Shown here one piece after another: positions 1 to 11,654 of a stretch of 64,000 bases of DNA. The position numbers and the translations under genes were made by a program. The first letter of the stretch is position 1, and each line of letters opens with the position of its first letter. The stretch comes from Anodontia alba (Eukaryota; Mollusca; Bivalvia; Lucinida; Lucinidae): assembly GCA_964016985.1 (NCBI GenBank), contig OZ024831.1, positions 78,284,263 through 78,348,262 on the forward strand, given 5' to 3'. Below the pieces are notes generated by a model. The model saw only the letters and a list, made by a program, of their open reading frames with translations, was not told the DNA's origin and made no database searches.

Positions 1-132
1 AGAATGTGCACAATACTGGTTAACCACTTAGAGGACTAAGCCTGCCCAGTAAATGTGTGGTTAGGTAAACTGACCGCGCTCGACATGATCCCATTGGGTT
101 GACTGGGCCGTAAAACCTCAACACAAACAAAC
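1..132 (+). repeat. SINE-A copy, 3' part, cut by window start
   Basis: This is the 3' two-fifths of the tRNA-derived SINE seen complete at 58020-58325, here in plus orientation. It ends in CCTCAACACAAACAAAC. Immediately after it a mariner transposase frame is open, so the SINE appears to have inserted into that transposon. Its tRNA head and the left target duplication lie outside the window. Confidence 0.8.
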
Positions 133-800
133 CAGGAGCAAAAGACACAATGCCTTAAATGTGCCCGGGAACTTTTGAAAACATACAAAGGCTGTAATGG
201 TCGAGTTATTTCTAACTTGCTAACAGGTGATGAAACCTGGGTGCACATGTTTGAAGGGCTGATAATAAGCATTGGAAGTGAAAAGATCAAAAATGCCCAT
301 GTATTGCAAAGAGAACCATAAGTTCGAAAAAGATGTTGTATGCAATTTTCTTTAATTCAAGTGGGACAGTCGTTCAAGTGCCTTGTCCATCTGGTCATAC
401 AGTCACTGGCCGATTCTACAAGATCTGTACTGAAGAAAGTGAAAGAGTTTTACAATAAGAAACAACCAAGCAAAGGATGGCCACCTTTTACATGTCAACG
501 CCTCCTCCCATAAGTGTGAGGTTGTCAAGTCTTTTTTGGCTTCTGAAAAGGTGAAAGTTTTAAACCATCCACCTTATTCACCTGACCTGAGTCCCTGTGA
601 CTTCATTTTTATTTCCAAGCCTTAAGAAAATGCTTTCTGGAAATAAGTATACGTCTAGAAGTTCTCTTGGCAGTGCTATTTATCAGTGTCTCCAACAGAT
701 ACCAAAAGAAGACTATTTATCTGCTTTTCGCGACTGGGTAAAAAGGTTAAAAAAATGTGTTTCAGTAAAGGGGGAATACTTTGAAGGTTTGTAATAAAAA
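133..800 (+). pseudogene. mariner-family transposase remnant (family M1)
   Basis: Broken transposase of a mariner/Tc1-superfamily DNA transposon. Reading across frames gives a linker before GDETWVHMFE (first catalytic Asp at 229-231), then H-V-N-A-S-S-H at about 493-513, then PYSPDLSPCD (573-602) and SLKKMLSGNKY up to a stop at 792-794. The spacing from the second to the third catalytic position is 34 residues, as in DD34D mariners, but the second Asp codon is now GTC (Val). There is a one-base insertion in the T-run near 605 and stops upstream. The 5' end is cut by the SINE at 1-132. A second, more decayed copy lies at 43430-44240. The element cannot make active transposase. Confidence 0.75.
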
Positions 801-980
801 TATGTATGATAAAATGTAGCACTGAAGTAATCCGAACCCAGTGACAAAACTTTTTACAGGACCCTATTACTCTATTTTCAGAATGACTCTAAATGAGCTT
901 AGTGATCATGAAGGACCAGAAATATAAACTACATAAAAGTAAAGTACAGGGATACTTTTTACCTCTCCTACTGGCATTAC
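801..980. other. mariner 3' flank and intron, no clear feature
   Basis: AT-rich sequence following the mariner stop; the first 80 bases match the 3' flank of the second copy near 44160-44240 (AATAAAAATATG-like then TGATAAAATG). The remainder is intron downstream of the FYVE exon donor. I see no terminal inverted repeat that I can pair. Confidence 0.4.
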
Positions 981-1119
981 CTTTCTAAGTGTGAAAGAAA
1001 ACTCGGCATTACAGCCAAGACAATTTGTGACTATGTTATTGTCCATCCACTTCTCTGTAACATGGAGTTTGTGTTGGTGTGCAAGGCGGTCTGTCTTCTG
1101 CCATAAAGTATCCTTCTCT
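981..1119 (-). CDS. FYCO1: FYCO1-like exon: start of FYVE zinc finger
   Basis: A 139-base exon, acceptor TTTACAG at 1120 and donor GTAATG at 980. It opens with one base completing a lysine codon, then 46 codons: EKDTLWQKTDRLAHQHKLHV, then TEKWMDNNIVTNC, LGC, NAEFSFTLRK. The CxxC pair and EFSF-T-RK are the first zinc-ligand pair and following strand of a FYVE domain. The conserved RHHCRxCG should start the next exon, beyond position 1, and the exon stops exactly where that would begin (phase 0). FYVE domains bind PI3P on endosomal and autophagic membranes. The usual WxxD motif here reads W-M-D-N, so the acidic residue is one place early. The incoming phase matches the exon at 29554-29672. Confidence 0.85.
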
Positions 1120-1564
1120 CTGTAAATATATTTGTACTTCTTTATTCTCAGTAACTGCAAAAGGAACTTCAGAAGATTGAGATAACTGGGCATATTTGAT
1201 GACAATTTTGTAATTGTAGTTTATGCAAAACTTTTATTCTATAATACTGCTTCATTATAGACCGGTAGAACTATTTTATTCTTATAACTGACTGAGTTCA
1301 AATACTATAAGATACTATAATTATATGGTATTCGCTGGGTTGTTGATGGGCAGCTGTGTACTTTGTGTATTAGACAAAGCTTGCTGGTCAAACCACAGGT
1401 GGGTGGACTGGCACTGATTGGTCAAGGCACACTGTCAATCATGTGGTCAATACACAGAGAAGCTGCAGTCCAGCTAATTTCTTTGGATAAGGAGAAGCAA
1501 ACATTAGTGCAATGCTGGAGAGCTCATCCCACCCACCATCCCCAGCAGCACCACATTATTTATT
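1120..1564. other. intron sequence, nothing recognised
   Basis: Unique-looking AT-rich intron. There is no reading frame with family resemblance and no repeat with another part of the window that I can see. Confidence 0.4.
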
Positions 1565-2831
1565 TACAAGGGCAAGTCAATAAGTAACCAGCCTATCCCA
1601 TTTCCAATTGACAGAGACACCCAAGATTTTCATGCCTTGTTTCAATACATGTTTTAGGCCTGAGGGCAAAATTGCACCCTTATCGTGTCATTCACTCATA
1701 AGATATTGAATGTCAAACATGGCTAGCGATGCAAAAGTAAGATTTTTGTCAAAAGTTGAGTACCATGCTGTAATTCAGTACTTGTATTTGAAAGGAAAAA
1801 CAGGTCAGGAAATACATTGCGAGTTGACCAATGTTTAATGGGTCTTCTGCACCATCGTATGCACAAGTTAAATTCTGGGTTGGGGAATTCAAACGCAGTA
1901 GAACGTCTTTAGAAGATGAAACCAGGTCTGGATGCCCATCAGATGCCACCGATGAAGAAATGTGTAACAAAGTACGGGATCTGGTGTACTCTGATAGGCA
2001 AATGCATTACACATTTCACATGGTAGCGTTTCAACAACTTTACATGATCGCTTGGGTATGCACAAGCTAACAGCCCATTGGGTCCCAAAATCCCTTAGTG
2101 ACGAGCAAATGGCAACCAGAGCATCAGTATACAGCGCATTGTTGAAGCGGTTTAGGTCAAAGGAAGATGATTTCCTTTCACGTCTGCTGGTGACTGTAGA
2201 TGAGACCTGGGTCCATTATTATGAGCCAAAGAATAAAGCTCAAAGTTGCCAGAGTGTAGGGCCAGGGTCTCCGAAGCCAAAGAAGTTCAAAACGCAACCC
2301 TCTGCTGGCAAGGTGATGGCAACTGTATTTTGGGATGCGCAAGGCGTTATGTTGGACTTTCTAGCAAAGAAAAGTACAATAACAGTTGCGTATTATGCAA
2401 ATTTGCTCGACCAAATGAGAACTGTGATCCGTGAAAAACACCGAGGTAAACTCTCCAAAGGGATTCTGCTCCAACAGGACAATGCGAGAGTCCACACTTG
2501 CAAAACTGCAATGGATGCTGTTGAGCGGAATGGGTACGAGCTAATACCGCACCCCGCCTATTCTCCGGACTTAGCTCCTAGTGACTATTTCCTATTCCCA
2601 AACTTGAAAAAGGATATCCGTGGACATCATTTCCGGTCCAACGAAGAAGTCGTGGCGGCAGTTGAGGAGTGGGTCAGAGACAAGAACCCTGGCTTCTTCA
2701 GTTCTGGGTTGATGGCACTGGAACACCATTGGTCCAAGTGCATCATTCTAGAGGGCAATTACATTGAAAAAGAAGAGATCAATCTGACCCAGAAATAAGT
2801 TAGGCTGGTTTTATATTGACTCGCCCTCGTA
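1565..2831 (+). mobile_element. mariner DNA transposon (family M2) with TIRs and TA target
   Basis: A complete-length mariner of about 1.27 kb. The left TIR at 1567-1596 starts CAAGGGCAAGTCAATAAGTA; the right TIR at 2797-2829 read inverted starts CGAGGGCGAGTCAATATAAA, and both continue with AACCAGCCTA. Both ends are flanked by TA (1565-1566, 2830-2831), the duplicated target of this superfamily. The single transposase frame fills the inside. Confidence 0.9.
1719..2798 (+). pseudogene. mariner transposase, frameshifted
   Basis: Starts MASDAKVRFLSKVEYHAVIQ, the N-terminal DNA-binding region. A one-base insertion near 1834 (GTTTAATGGG) breaks the frame; a second break near 2002-2015, apparently with loss of several codons of the linker, separates DLVYSDRQ from the ISHGSVSTTLHDRLGMHKL region. 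From 2052 to the stop at 2796 the frame is open for 248 codons. It holds TVDETWVHYYEP (first Asp), LQQDNARVH (second Asp) and YSPDLAPSDYF (third Asp), 34 residues between the last two: DD34D. The catalytic triad is intact, so only the N-terminal half is damaged. No other mariner of this subfamily is present in the window. Confidence 0.88.
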
Positions 2832-2970
2832 ATATTGTTGTAGCCAATTTTAATATAATGTATATATTATGTCCATATATATGTAAATAGTTTTATTACA
2901 TTGGGGTTGTTCACTGAGACCAGTCCACTCAAACAGCCTTCTTGACTCCCCCCAAAACAGACCACCTTGC

Positions 2971-3142
2971 AGGACTGCTGTCTGTTATCAATCTGTGTGC
3001 CATATTGTTGGGGAGTTAGAAAGTCGAGCAGCCTGACATTACTTAATCATTCACGGTAGGACTGCTGTCTGTTATCAATCCATTGCCATATTGTTGGGGA
3101 GTTAGAAAGTCAAGCAGCCTGACATTACTTAATCATTCACGA
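2971..3142. repeat. two-copy 87-bp direct tandem duplication
   Basis: AGGACTGCTGTCTGTTATCA starts at 2971 and again at 3058; the units run to 3057 and about 3142 and differ by a few bases and a 2-base length change. The last bases (AATCATTCACG) close both units. Confidence 0.85.
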
Positions 3143-3360
3143 AGGTCAAGTGAGTAGCCCCCAGGAAAAGAGCCAAATATTTTTATAAATTTTTTATGTT
3201 ATATAATAAACATGGAACAGCCATATTCTTATGTTTTGTATAAAACAACATTAAAGGCCCATAGTACCATATTTACCCTAAATATTGGGACATCTTAATG
3301 CATTACCATACCTGTTCTAAAATTCAAACAAATCCAGTTAACTACCTGATGATGTGTCTA
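3143..3360. other. AT-rich spacer, nothing recognised
   Basis: Intron sequence between the duplication and the next repeat cap. I see no coding or repeat signal. Confidence 0.35.
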
Positions 3361-6300
3361 ACAAGAGGGCCCACAGGGCCCTAATTCACTAACCTGAGTG
3401 TCATTGTCTCTAGGTATTCTAAAAGACTATGGTTTCTCTTCATAGGACTATGTATGTTTAAAATTTGTTGAAAATGAATGTTTTCAGATGACAGGCTGGA
3501 GGTTTAAGAACTGTGTTAGGGAGGAATGTGATGGTGCTTGGCACAGATAAAAGCATGTTGGCTTGTACAGTATTATAGGCCTGGGGGAATGGGAGGGGCT
3601 GGTGCTTGACAGAAGCAAGATCCCATGGTACCTTAGTTTTTTTTTCTTTTATTTTTAGCTCTGGCAGCCATCTTGTTCAGCAGAGCAGGATGGTTTGAGC
3701 AATTTTGGTAGAGGATGACCCAAGGAACATTCTTGTGAAATTATTGAAAAATTTGTCTTGCAAAGGAGAAGTTTTTTAAAGCAAAAGTTGCAATGTATGC
3801 ATGTTAACTTTTATGGAAAATCAGCCCCTCTTATGGCGTTTGAAAGCCTGATGAATAGAAGGACAAATGGATGAATGAATAAACAAACAAATGGAGGGGA
3901 ATTTGGATACTTTGGATTGATATCCAACATCATACCAAATATTAACTAGATCCATTATTTTGTTAGAAAAATATGAGCTCTTTAAATATTTTAACATAAA
4001 AGTTATGACACAAAAACTCGAAGTGTTTTTCGTAGACCTTAAAGTCATGGGCATTGGTAATAATAATCTACGGCATTTTTCTTATTTCTGCTTCAATACT
4101 TAGAATGGGGCCATCCTATATAAGTCTATGTAAAACAAGAGGGCCCCAGGGCAGGCCATTTTTTACCCCAGGGCTATAATTTGAACAACTTCAGGAGAGG
4201 TCCATTGGACGAGGCTACATACCAAATATCATGGACCTGGGCCTTCCAGAAAATTTTTAAAGGTTTTCCCTATATAAGTTTATGTAAAACATATGGGGCC
4301 CTGGGCAGGACCATTTTTGGCCCCAGGGCTATAATCTGAACAATCTTGGCAGAGGTTCACTAGACAAAGCTGTGTACCAAATATCAAAGGCCTAGGCCTT
4401 CTGGTTTCAAACAAGAAGGTTTCCCTATTTTAAGCAATGTAAAACAAGTGGGCCCTGGGATGGGGCCATTTTTGGCCCCAGGGCTATAATTTGAACAATC
4501 TTGGTAGAAGTCCACTAGATGAAGCTACATATCAAATCCTTCTGGTTTCAGACAAGATTTTTAAAGGTTTTTCCCTATAAGGGTCTTTGTATAACATGTG
4601 ACCCCTAGGGCAGGGCCAATTTTGACCCCAGGGCTATAATTTGAACAATCTTGGTAGAGGTCCACAAGACAAAGCTGTGTACCAAATATCAAAGGTCTGG
4701 GCCTTCTTGTTTCAAACAAGAAGATTTTTCAAGGTTTCCCCTATATACTCATAAGTCCATGTAAAACATGTGGGCCCCTGGGTGGGGTCAGTTTTGGCCC
4801 CAGGGGTATAACTTAAACAATCTTGGCAGAGGTCCACTAGACAAAGCTGTGTACCAAATATCAAAGGCATGGGCCTTCTGGTTTCAAACTAGAAGCTTTT
4901 TAAAGGTTTTTCCCTATAAGGATCTATGTATAACATGTGACCATTAGGGCAGGGCCAATTTTGACCCCAGGGCTATAATTTGAACAATCTTGGTAGAGGT
5001 CCACTAGACAAAGCTGTGTACCAAATATCAAAGGCTTGGGCCTTCTGGTTTCAGACAAGAAGATTTTTAAAGGTTTTTCCCTATAGGGGTCTATGTAAAA
5101 CATGTGACTCCTAGGGCAGGGCCAATTTTAACCCCAGGGCTATAATTTGAACAACTTTGGTAATGGTCCAATAGGTGAAGCTACATACCAAATATCAAAG
5201 ACCTAGGCCTTCTGGTTTCAGACAAGAAGATTTTTAAAGGTTTTCCCTATGTTAGTCTATGTAAAACATCTTGGCCCCTGGGCAAGGCCAATTTTGGTCC
5301 ACTAGATGAAGCTACATATCAAATATCAAACACCTTGGAATTCTTGTTTCAGACAAGAAGATTTTTTAAAGGTTTTCACTATGTTAGTCTATGTTAAACA
5401 GTTTGGCCGCTGGGCGGGGCCATTTTTGGCCCCAAGGCATTAATTTGAACAATATTGCTAGAGATCCTCTAGATGAAGCTACACACCAAATATCAAAGAC
5501 CTGGGCCTTCTAGTTTCAGACAAGATTTTTAAAGGTTTTTCCCTATAAGGGTCTATGTATAACATGTGACCCCTAGGGTGGGACCAATTTTGACCCCAGG
5601 GCTATAATTTGAACAATCATGGTAGAGGTCCACTAGACAAAGCTGTGTACCAAATATCAAAGACCTGGGCCTTCTGGTTTCAGACAAGAAGATTTTTAAA
5701 GATTTTTCCCTATAAGGGTCTATGTACAACATGTGACCCCTAGGACGGGGCCATTTTTGGCCCCAGAGCTATAACTTGAACAATCTTGGCAGAGGTCCAC
5801 TAGACAAAGCTACCAATTATCAAAAGACGTGGGCCTTCTGGTTTCAAACAAGAAGATTTTTAAAGGTTTTTCCCTATGAGGGTCTATGTATAACATGTGA
5901 TCCCTAGGGGGGTGGGGGCTACATACCCAAGCTACATACCCAAGCTTCCCTATAAGGGTCTATGTAAAACATGTGACCCCTAGAGCAGGGCCAATTTTGA
6001 CCCCAGGGCTATAATTTGAACAACTTTGGTAATGGTCCAATAGGTGAAGCTACATACTAAATATCAAAGACCTTGGCCTTCTGGTTTCAGACAACAAGAT
6101 TTTTAAAGGTTTTCCCTATAAGGGTCTATGTAAACTATGTGACCCATAGGGCGGGGCCAATTTTGACCCCAGGGCTATAATTTGAACAAATTTGGTAATG
6201 GTCCATTAGGTGAAGCTACATACCAAATATCAAAGACCTGGGCTTTCTGGTTTCAGACAAGAAGATTTTTAAAGGTTTTTGCTAATTTTCACCTATTTGT

Positions 6301-6505
6301 TGCCATGGCAACCAGATTTCTGCTTGGATTCCAAATTTTTGAACAACTTTCAGTTAGTACCTCCCAAGCATCATTCTAGTGAAGTTTGGTCCAAATTGGC
6401 CCAGTGGTTTAGGAAGAGATGTCAATTGTTGACTGATGAGGGATGCCGGAGAACTGGCCCATCAGAATTTCTCACCGAGCACTATGTGCTCAGGTGAGCT
6501 AAAAA
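3361..6505. mobile_element. capped tandem-array element, about 3.1 kb
   Basis: The left cap (ACAAGAGGGCCCACAGGGCC, then ACCTGAGTGTCATTG) is nearly the same as the one at 54867. The right cap is a hairpin-like CACCGAGCACTATGTGCTCA followed by GGTGAGCTAAAAA. The body begins with a module shared with 49.8-50.2 kb (CTCTGGCAGCCATCTTGTTC at about 3660) and continues as the tandem array below. No coding capacity. I take both caps as ends of one element because of shared layout with others in the window; two adjacent truncated elements cannot be excluded. Confidence 0.6.
4120..6290. repeat. tandem array, unit about 160 bp, about 13 units
   Basis: Each unit contains GGGCTATAATTTGAACAA (at 4169, 4328, 4484, 4630, 4806, 4970, 5138, 5602, 6004 and 6172 or close to these), then TTGGTAGAGGTCCACTAGA, a run ending ATATCAAAGGCCTGGGCCTT, CAGACAAGAAGATTTTTAAA and TCTATGTAAAACATGTGACC. 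Units differ by substitutions and deletions; one near 5880-5950 is rearranged. The GAACAATCTTGGTAGAGG and GACAAGAAGATTTTTAAA motifs recur in the 35.5-38.3 kb array, so the arrays are related. Confidence 0.9.
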
Positions 6506-6940
6506 CTAGTGAATGAGTGACAAAAGTTGTAAACCCTGATCAGATGCTTGTTTGCTCAGGCCTGTTTGTCCTAATTCTAAGGTTAAGTGTGGTTTGTACA
6601 TGTTTACAGTCTGATCATGGCCTTAGCTGTTTAACAATATAGACTTCAGTATCCATGACTGTCACAGGGAACAGTGATCACTGAACAACTTCTCAGGTTG
6701 ACCTTGCCTATCACTATCTATGAATATGTCAAGGACCAATCTGCTCATGTAATGACTCCTACATTAACAGGGAAGATCCAGTCTAGCTGATATATTCCTT
6801 AGCTCATGATCTCTACTAATCTCTATATACAGTCTATACAATTCTACAAAATCCTTTATACATAACCAGAATATGTTTCATACAGATTATATCAATGTAA
6901 TGTATCTTTTTATATTGCAGACAGGTAAACATTATATTAA
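6506..6940. other. intron spacer, nothing recognised
   Basis: It contains one short phrase (GATCAGATGCTTGTTTGCTCAGGCCTG-like) repeated at 19530 and 28200, so part is an old interspersed repeat. No coding signal. Confidence 0.35.
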
Positions 6941-7601
6941 AAAGAGGACTATGATGGTCCTATATCACTCACTTGAGCTAACAGATTTGCATACTTAATA
7001 TTGACATTTCACACAAGTAGATTGCTTTAAGATTTTTGTATAAATTTTAAGTTCAAGAGTGACTTTATGTAAAATAAGTGAACACTGGGGCGGTGCCATT
7101 TTTGACCCTAGGGTTATAATTTTAACGGTAAAGGCCCATAAGTTATATGCCAAATATCCAAGGCCTGCCAAATAAAATAAGCCCTGTCCCCTAACACTCA
7201 TGTTTTTGGACGATTCATGATGGCTTGAACAATCCTGACATGATGGCTTGAACAATCCTGATAGAGGACCACCAAAGAAACATTTCTGCCAAATTATATT
7301 GCAGTTGCTGACAAGAGGATTTTCGAAGTTTTCTATAGAGATATATAAGGAAAATAAGCCCTAACCCCTGGCAGCCATTTTTTTTTTTTTTTTTTTTTGA
7401 CGAATCATGACGGCTTGAACAATCTTGGTAGAGGATCTCCAAAGGAACATTTCGGCCAAGTTATATTAAAATCAGTCCAGTGGTTTCTGACAAGATTTGT
7501 AAAGTTTTCTACATAGATATATAGGGAAATTGAGCACCACCCTCTGGTAGCATTGATCAATCACAACAGCTCACCTTGAGCACTTCTCGCTCAGGTGAGC
7601 G
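6941..7601. mobile_element. short capped element, about 660 bp
   Basis: The left cap is AAGAGGACTATGATGGTCCT then CACTCACTTGAGCTAACAG. The right cap is GATCAATCACAACAGCTCAC, CTTGAGC and GCTCAGGTGAGC. In between lie about two and a half units of the same family that fills 35.5-38.3 kb. It is a compact version of the larger capped elements. Confidence 0.7.
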
Positions 7602-7789
7602 ATTAGTCTTTGAATGTGCCTGTGGTCTGACGAATGGAATTCATGTTAAATGTCGGGACTAATTTTCAAAAGGAGCAGAGAATGTTAAGGGTTTTGTCCG
7701 CGGGTATTTAATGAAATGATAAAATGATGACAAGAAAGCCTGATATCCATATCCTATATCGCATTACATCACCATCCTTCATTCTCTTG

Positions 7790-8260
7790 TTTTCTAGTTA
7801 TCTCACATCTTAATCATTCTTCTTAAAATGTTTAGCAAGCCACAACTGAACTGATTCTATTACCAGACTTAAATTTAACTGTATTTGAAATCATGGATCT
7901 ATAGCCCTTGATAGTACTGATTTGACATTTTTTTCTCAGAAAAAAGGTATATAAGGAAATCAGCTATGACAGGTAGAGAGGCCATGACCGGATTAACCTT
8001 CTTTCTATGACAATAACTGAAATTTGAAATCATGGATCTATAGCCCTTGATGGTACTGATTTGACATTTTTTTCTCAGAAAAAAAGGTATATAAGGAAAT
8101 CAGCTATATCAGTAAGAACTTAACCTTCTTTCTTTGTCAACAACTGAAATATATAACCCATCGTGCATCACAGACTTTCTGAGTAGAAACTCTTCTTGAT
8201 TTTGAGACAAAATAGAATCTGCAACGTTTTGCAAAAATATTTTACCTTTAATTTATTGCT
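7790..8260 (-). pseudogene. DIRS tyrosine recombinase, N-terminal part
   Basis: The minus strand continues from pol with LQNVADSILSQN, a decayed linker, then ADFLIYLF-SEKK followed by QISTIKGYRSMIS and (S)NTVKFKSG. This is the N-terminal core-binding part of the recombinase that DIRS-type elements use for integration, as I know it from mollusc DIRS elements. The catalytic Arg/His/Tyr half is absent. The domain is interrupted by frame changes and by an internal duplication (7888-8160). Confidence 0.65.
7888..8160. repeat. two-copy direct duplication, about 139 bp, inside recombinase remnant
   Basis: GAAATCATGGATCTATAGCC begins at 7888 and again at 8027. The copies share the TTTGACATTTTTTTCTCAG and ATATAAGGAAATCAGCTAT blocks and differ by a short indel. 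The junction phrase CTTCTTTCT(A/T)TG(A/T)CAA-AACTGAAAT closes both. Confidence 0.85.
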
Positions 8261-10100
8261 TGATAACTCCCAAGCCTGAAGGGCAAGCGTAGGAAGTTAT
8301 GTTAAACTTTCCCTTTGCTTGTCTTAGTAAGTTTTGAAAATATGGAAGTTGGGGCTGAAACTAGTAGCTGTAACACATCAGAGAACTAAGAATGTTGAGG
8401 CCAAAGAGGAGCAATTACAACTATTCTGCAATGAGATTGACAGATTTTGGTGAGAATAGGTGATATCAGAACTGTTGGTGGAAATGCATAAGCATAGATT
8501 GTTCCAGTTCATGGATAAGGCATCTATCACAATAGCTTGATTGTCCGGAACTGGAGAATCATATAATAGGAGTTTGTGATAGAACCGAGTCGCAATGTAT
8601 TGAGAGGTTTGTCTAATCTTGCAACTGTCTGCAAGAATGTTGAATTTCTCTGGAATGTGACAAATTCTGAGAACTGGGAGAATGTGCTTCTCTTTGTTTG
8701 TTGATATATGAGACTACTCTTGTGTTGTTGGTGGATATCATAACACAAGAGAGGTGTATGTACTGTATGTCCTTTTTCAACGCAAAACAAATCTCCATTA
8801 TTTCTAGCATATCAATGCAGAGCTGGGATTGGTCTTCAGTCTAGCAACTATGAAAGGATAGTCTCATCGGTTTGAGATGAGCACCCATGACCACCCTGGC
8901 ATCCATAAATAAGGAATGCATTGGGATCTGGAGGATGGATGCATGTTCCCTGAACAAAGCATTGGGGGCCATCCACTACTTCAAATGAAATGTGATCATA
9001 CTCGTGATTGAAATTTGATGATCCAATGGAAGTATATGAGGTCTCCAAACTGACAACAGACACATTTGGGGTGGAAGTCAGCCTAGAATTACTAAGTCTT
9101 CTGCAGCACTGAGTTTGCCCATAACAGAAAGGGAAGTTCAAGCCGAAACTTGTGTCCAAGTTAGAAATTGTTTGATTGTCAAGAGTAGGGATTCCACATG
9201 ATTTAGTGGTACTCTGACTGTATTTTGTTGTGTCAGGAATTCCATAACTATAAAAGTGAATTGCTGAGTTGGAATCAAATCTGACTTTTTTAGATTTGAA
9301 ATGAATCCTAGACTTTGCATAGTTTGGAGACAGTATATTGTGTGGGATATTAGTCTGCTGCGTATAAGATCTCTTATGAGCCAATCATCTAGGTAAGGAA
9401 AAGGTGAGATGGCATGTTGATGCAGATGAGCAGCGATTTATATGACCATCAGTTTGGTGAAAATCCAAGGACTTGGGGACAATCCGAAAAGTAGTGTGGT
9501 GAATTGGAAGACCTGATTATCGAAAATGAAGTGAAGGTACTTCCTTGATTGCAGATGAATTGGAACATGTAGATAGGCATCCATTAGATCTATGGAGACA
9601 GCCCAGTTGTAGATCAATATCGACTGACGATCTGACTTGGTTGTCTCCATTTTGAAAGGTTGTTTTCTTATATACAGGTTTAAGGTGGAGAGATCTATCA
9701 CGGGACATAACTTTCCATTTTTTTGGGTACAAGAAATAGCCGGGAGTAAAAACGGGAGTCCCCGGATCTGATACCCTTTCCACTGCCTGTTGCTGGAGAA
9801 GTTCTTTTATTTCTTCTCTTAATAACAGGGAGGAAGACTGACTCAGAACTATAGGAACTGTAGATAGAGGGGGAGGCAAATTGAATGGGATCCTGAAACC
9901 TTCTTGGATGATAGAGAGGACCCATTTGGTTTGAGTTGATTCTCCCCACTGTTCCACATAGTGGACCAATTTTCCTCCCACTGGAATGTCTGGACGTGGT
10001 AAGATAGGCAGTGGAAAGGGTTGGCTTTCAGAATTTTATGGAAGACAAGGCTGGGGAACTGTCTTAAATTACTACTCTTTTTAGAAAAGTCCTTTCTATA
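8260..10100 (-). pseudogene. DIRS reverse transcriptase / RNase H, broken frames
   Basis: Minus-strand blocks in order: the end of gag; GKLVHYVEQWGES; WVLSIIQEGFRIPFNLPPPL; LLREEIKELLQQQAVERV; FYSRLFLVPKK; VIDLSTLNLYI; SIDLMDAYLHVPIHLQSRKY (catalytic Asp); FGLSPSPWIFTKLM; YLDDWLIRDLI (catalytic Asp pair, about 9384-9400); SLGFISNLKKSDLIP; FVQGTCIHPPDPNAF; then the RNase H-like stretch and PLNTLRLGS. Several single-base shifts and stops split it into at least five frames. The template-copying core is therefore recognisable but dead. Compare copy B at 25540-26390. Confidence 0.85.
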
Positions 10101-10102
10101 TT

Positions 10103-11654
10103 CTACTCAAAGTTTACTAAGCACCAAAAGTTTGACGTGTTATTTGGGAAATTGTTTCTAACATTTTTGTGAGATTTCCTTTTGATATGAAGCATTATTA
10201 TTTTGAGACGGTCCCCTGTGTGTATACTAGCCCAACTGAACAGCAGTAATTTTGTGCAAGGCATGGAAAGTGGGTTACCCTTCATTTTCATGCCATTTGA
10301 CGCTCCTTGTTAGAGTACCTAACACGTGTTGAAGGGCAAATTTTCAATTCAGGTATGTAACCCCTGGGTAATTGATTTAATATGGCTAATGTAAATGTAA
10401 GACGACATCTGTCTGAAGCAGAAATGTGGCGAGCTGTGGGAATGGTGGAGCAAGGGGCAATCCACCGTCAAGTAGGGGACGTCTGATGTGCACCACACTG
10501 TGATAACCAGAGCCAGGTCAAGGTTTCAGCGGTATGGCACACCAGTCAGACGTCACGGTGGTGGCAGAGAAAGAGCTACATCTGCAGCGCAAGACAGGAT
10601 TTTAGTGATTCAAGCACGCAGAAACTGTTTTTCAACAGCATCCCAGCTTCTAATTGACCTTCAGAAGGTCTCCGGGGTCAATATTTTGACTCAAACCATT
10701 TGGTCAAGGTTACATGAAGGTGGTCTGCGCTCGAGAAGACCTTGCATATGCATCCCATTGACTCGGAATCACCGCAGAGTATGGTATGAATGGGCCATGG
10801 ACCATGTTCCTTGGACTCTTGGCAACTGGAGGCCTGTCCTTTTTACAGACGAGTCTCGATATTGCCTTGACTTCACCGATAGGCATGCTAGGGTGTGGCG
10901 AAGACCAGGAGAGAGGCTATATGCAGACAATATTGCTGAGCAAGACTGTTATGGAGGGGGCTCAGTGATGGTTTGGGGCCGAATCAGTTGGGATGGGAGT
11001 ATTGACCTCTGTGCCCTTCACCGTGGCACATTGACCACACAACAGTATAGGGATGACATTCTGGATGTCCACATAAGGCCGTATGCAGACGCAATTGGAG
11101 ATCCCTTCATTCTAATGGATGATAACACCCATCCTCACACTGCCCATGCCATCCAGGAGTATCTTGAAAGGGACGGTATCGAGCGTCTTGACTGGCCCGC
11201 TCACTCTCCAGACTTAAATCCTATTGAACACATCTGGAATAGCTTACAGACTGCAATATCAGCTCCTCAAGTCCAACCAAGAAGTATTCAAGAGCTTGGT
11301 GCCATGCTTGTTCAAGAATGGGACAATATGACACAAGCGTCCATTAGAAACCTGACAGGAAGCATGTTATTGATAGCAATGGGTCACATACCCAATATTA
11401 AAGCAAGATTAGGTCTCCTCTTCAAGTTTTAAACTGATTTCGACTTTTTCACTCTCTATTAAAAACACACATTTTCTGTGTTGTCATAATCAAGGGTTAA
11501 AAGCAACAATAAAACCGTAACAACATCTGAAATACCAACCAGAATCATCAAAGATAAGATCAAACTATTACATATCCAAATTTCAACTCTTTATCCCAAC
11601 CAAAACTAAAATTATGAATCCATCATCTTTTGGTGCTTAGAAAACTTTGAGTAG
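10103..11654 (+). mobile_element. Tc1-like DNA transposon inserted in DIRS copy A
   Basis: 28-bp terminal inverted repeats at 10103-10130 and 11627-11654, each reading CTACTCAAAGTTTWCTAAGC then ACCAAAAG from outside in, with one mismatch. A TA flanks the right end; the left target is now TT. DIRS gag sequence lies on both sides, so this insertion is younger than the DIRS copy. It carries one transposase gene. Confidence 0.88.
10382..11432 (+). pseudogene. Tc1-family transposase, one frameshift
   Basis: Starts MANVNVRRHLSEAEMWRAVG, a helix-turn-helix N-terminus that stops at TGA 10484. Two bases appear to be missing there; the second part then reads open from about 10488 (HHTVITRARSRFQRYGTPVR) to TAA at 11430. 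Motifs: VLFTDESRYCL (first Asp), ILMDDNTHPH (second), HSPDLNPIEHIWN (Glu), with 34 residues between the last two: DD34E, typical of Tc1. Apart from the single shift near codon 34 no damage is visible, so this is one of the youngest coding elements in the window. Confidence 0.9.

Noticed and set aside
906..1205. A single 99-codon minus-strand protein
   Set aside because: Only 981-1119 has FYVE/FYCO1-like content; the flanks are intron past clear splice sites.
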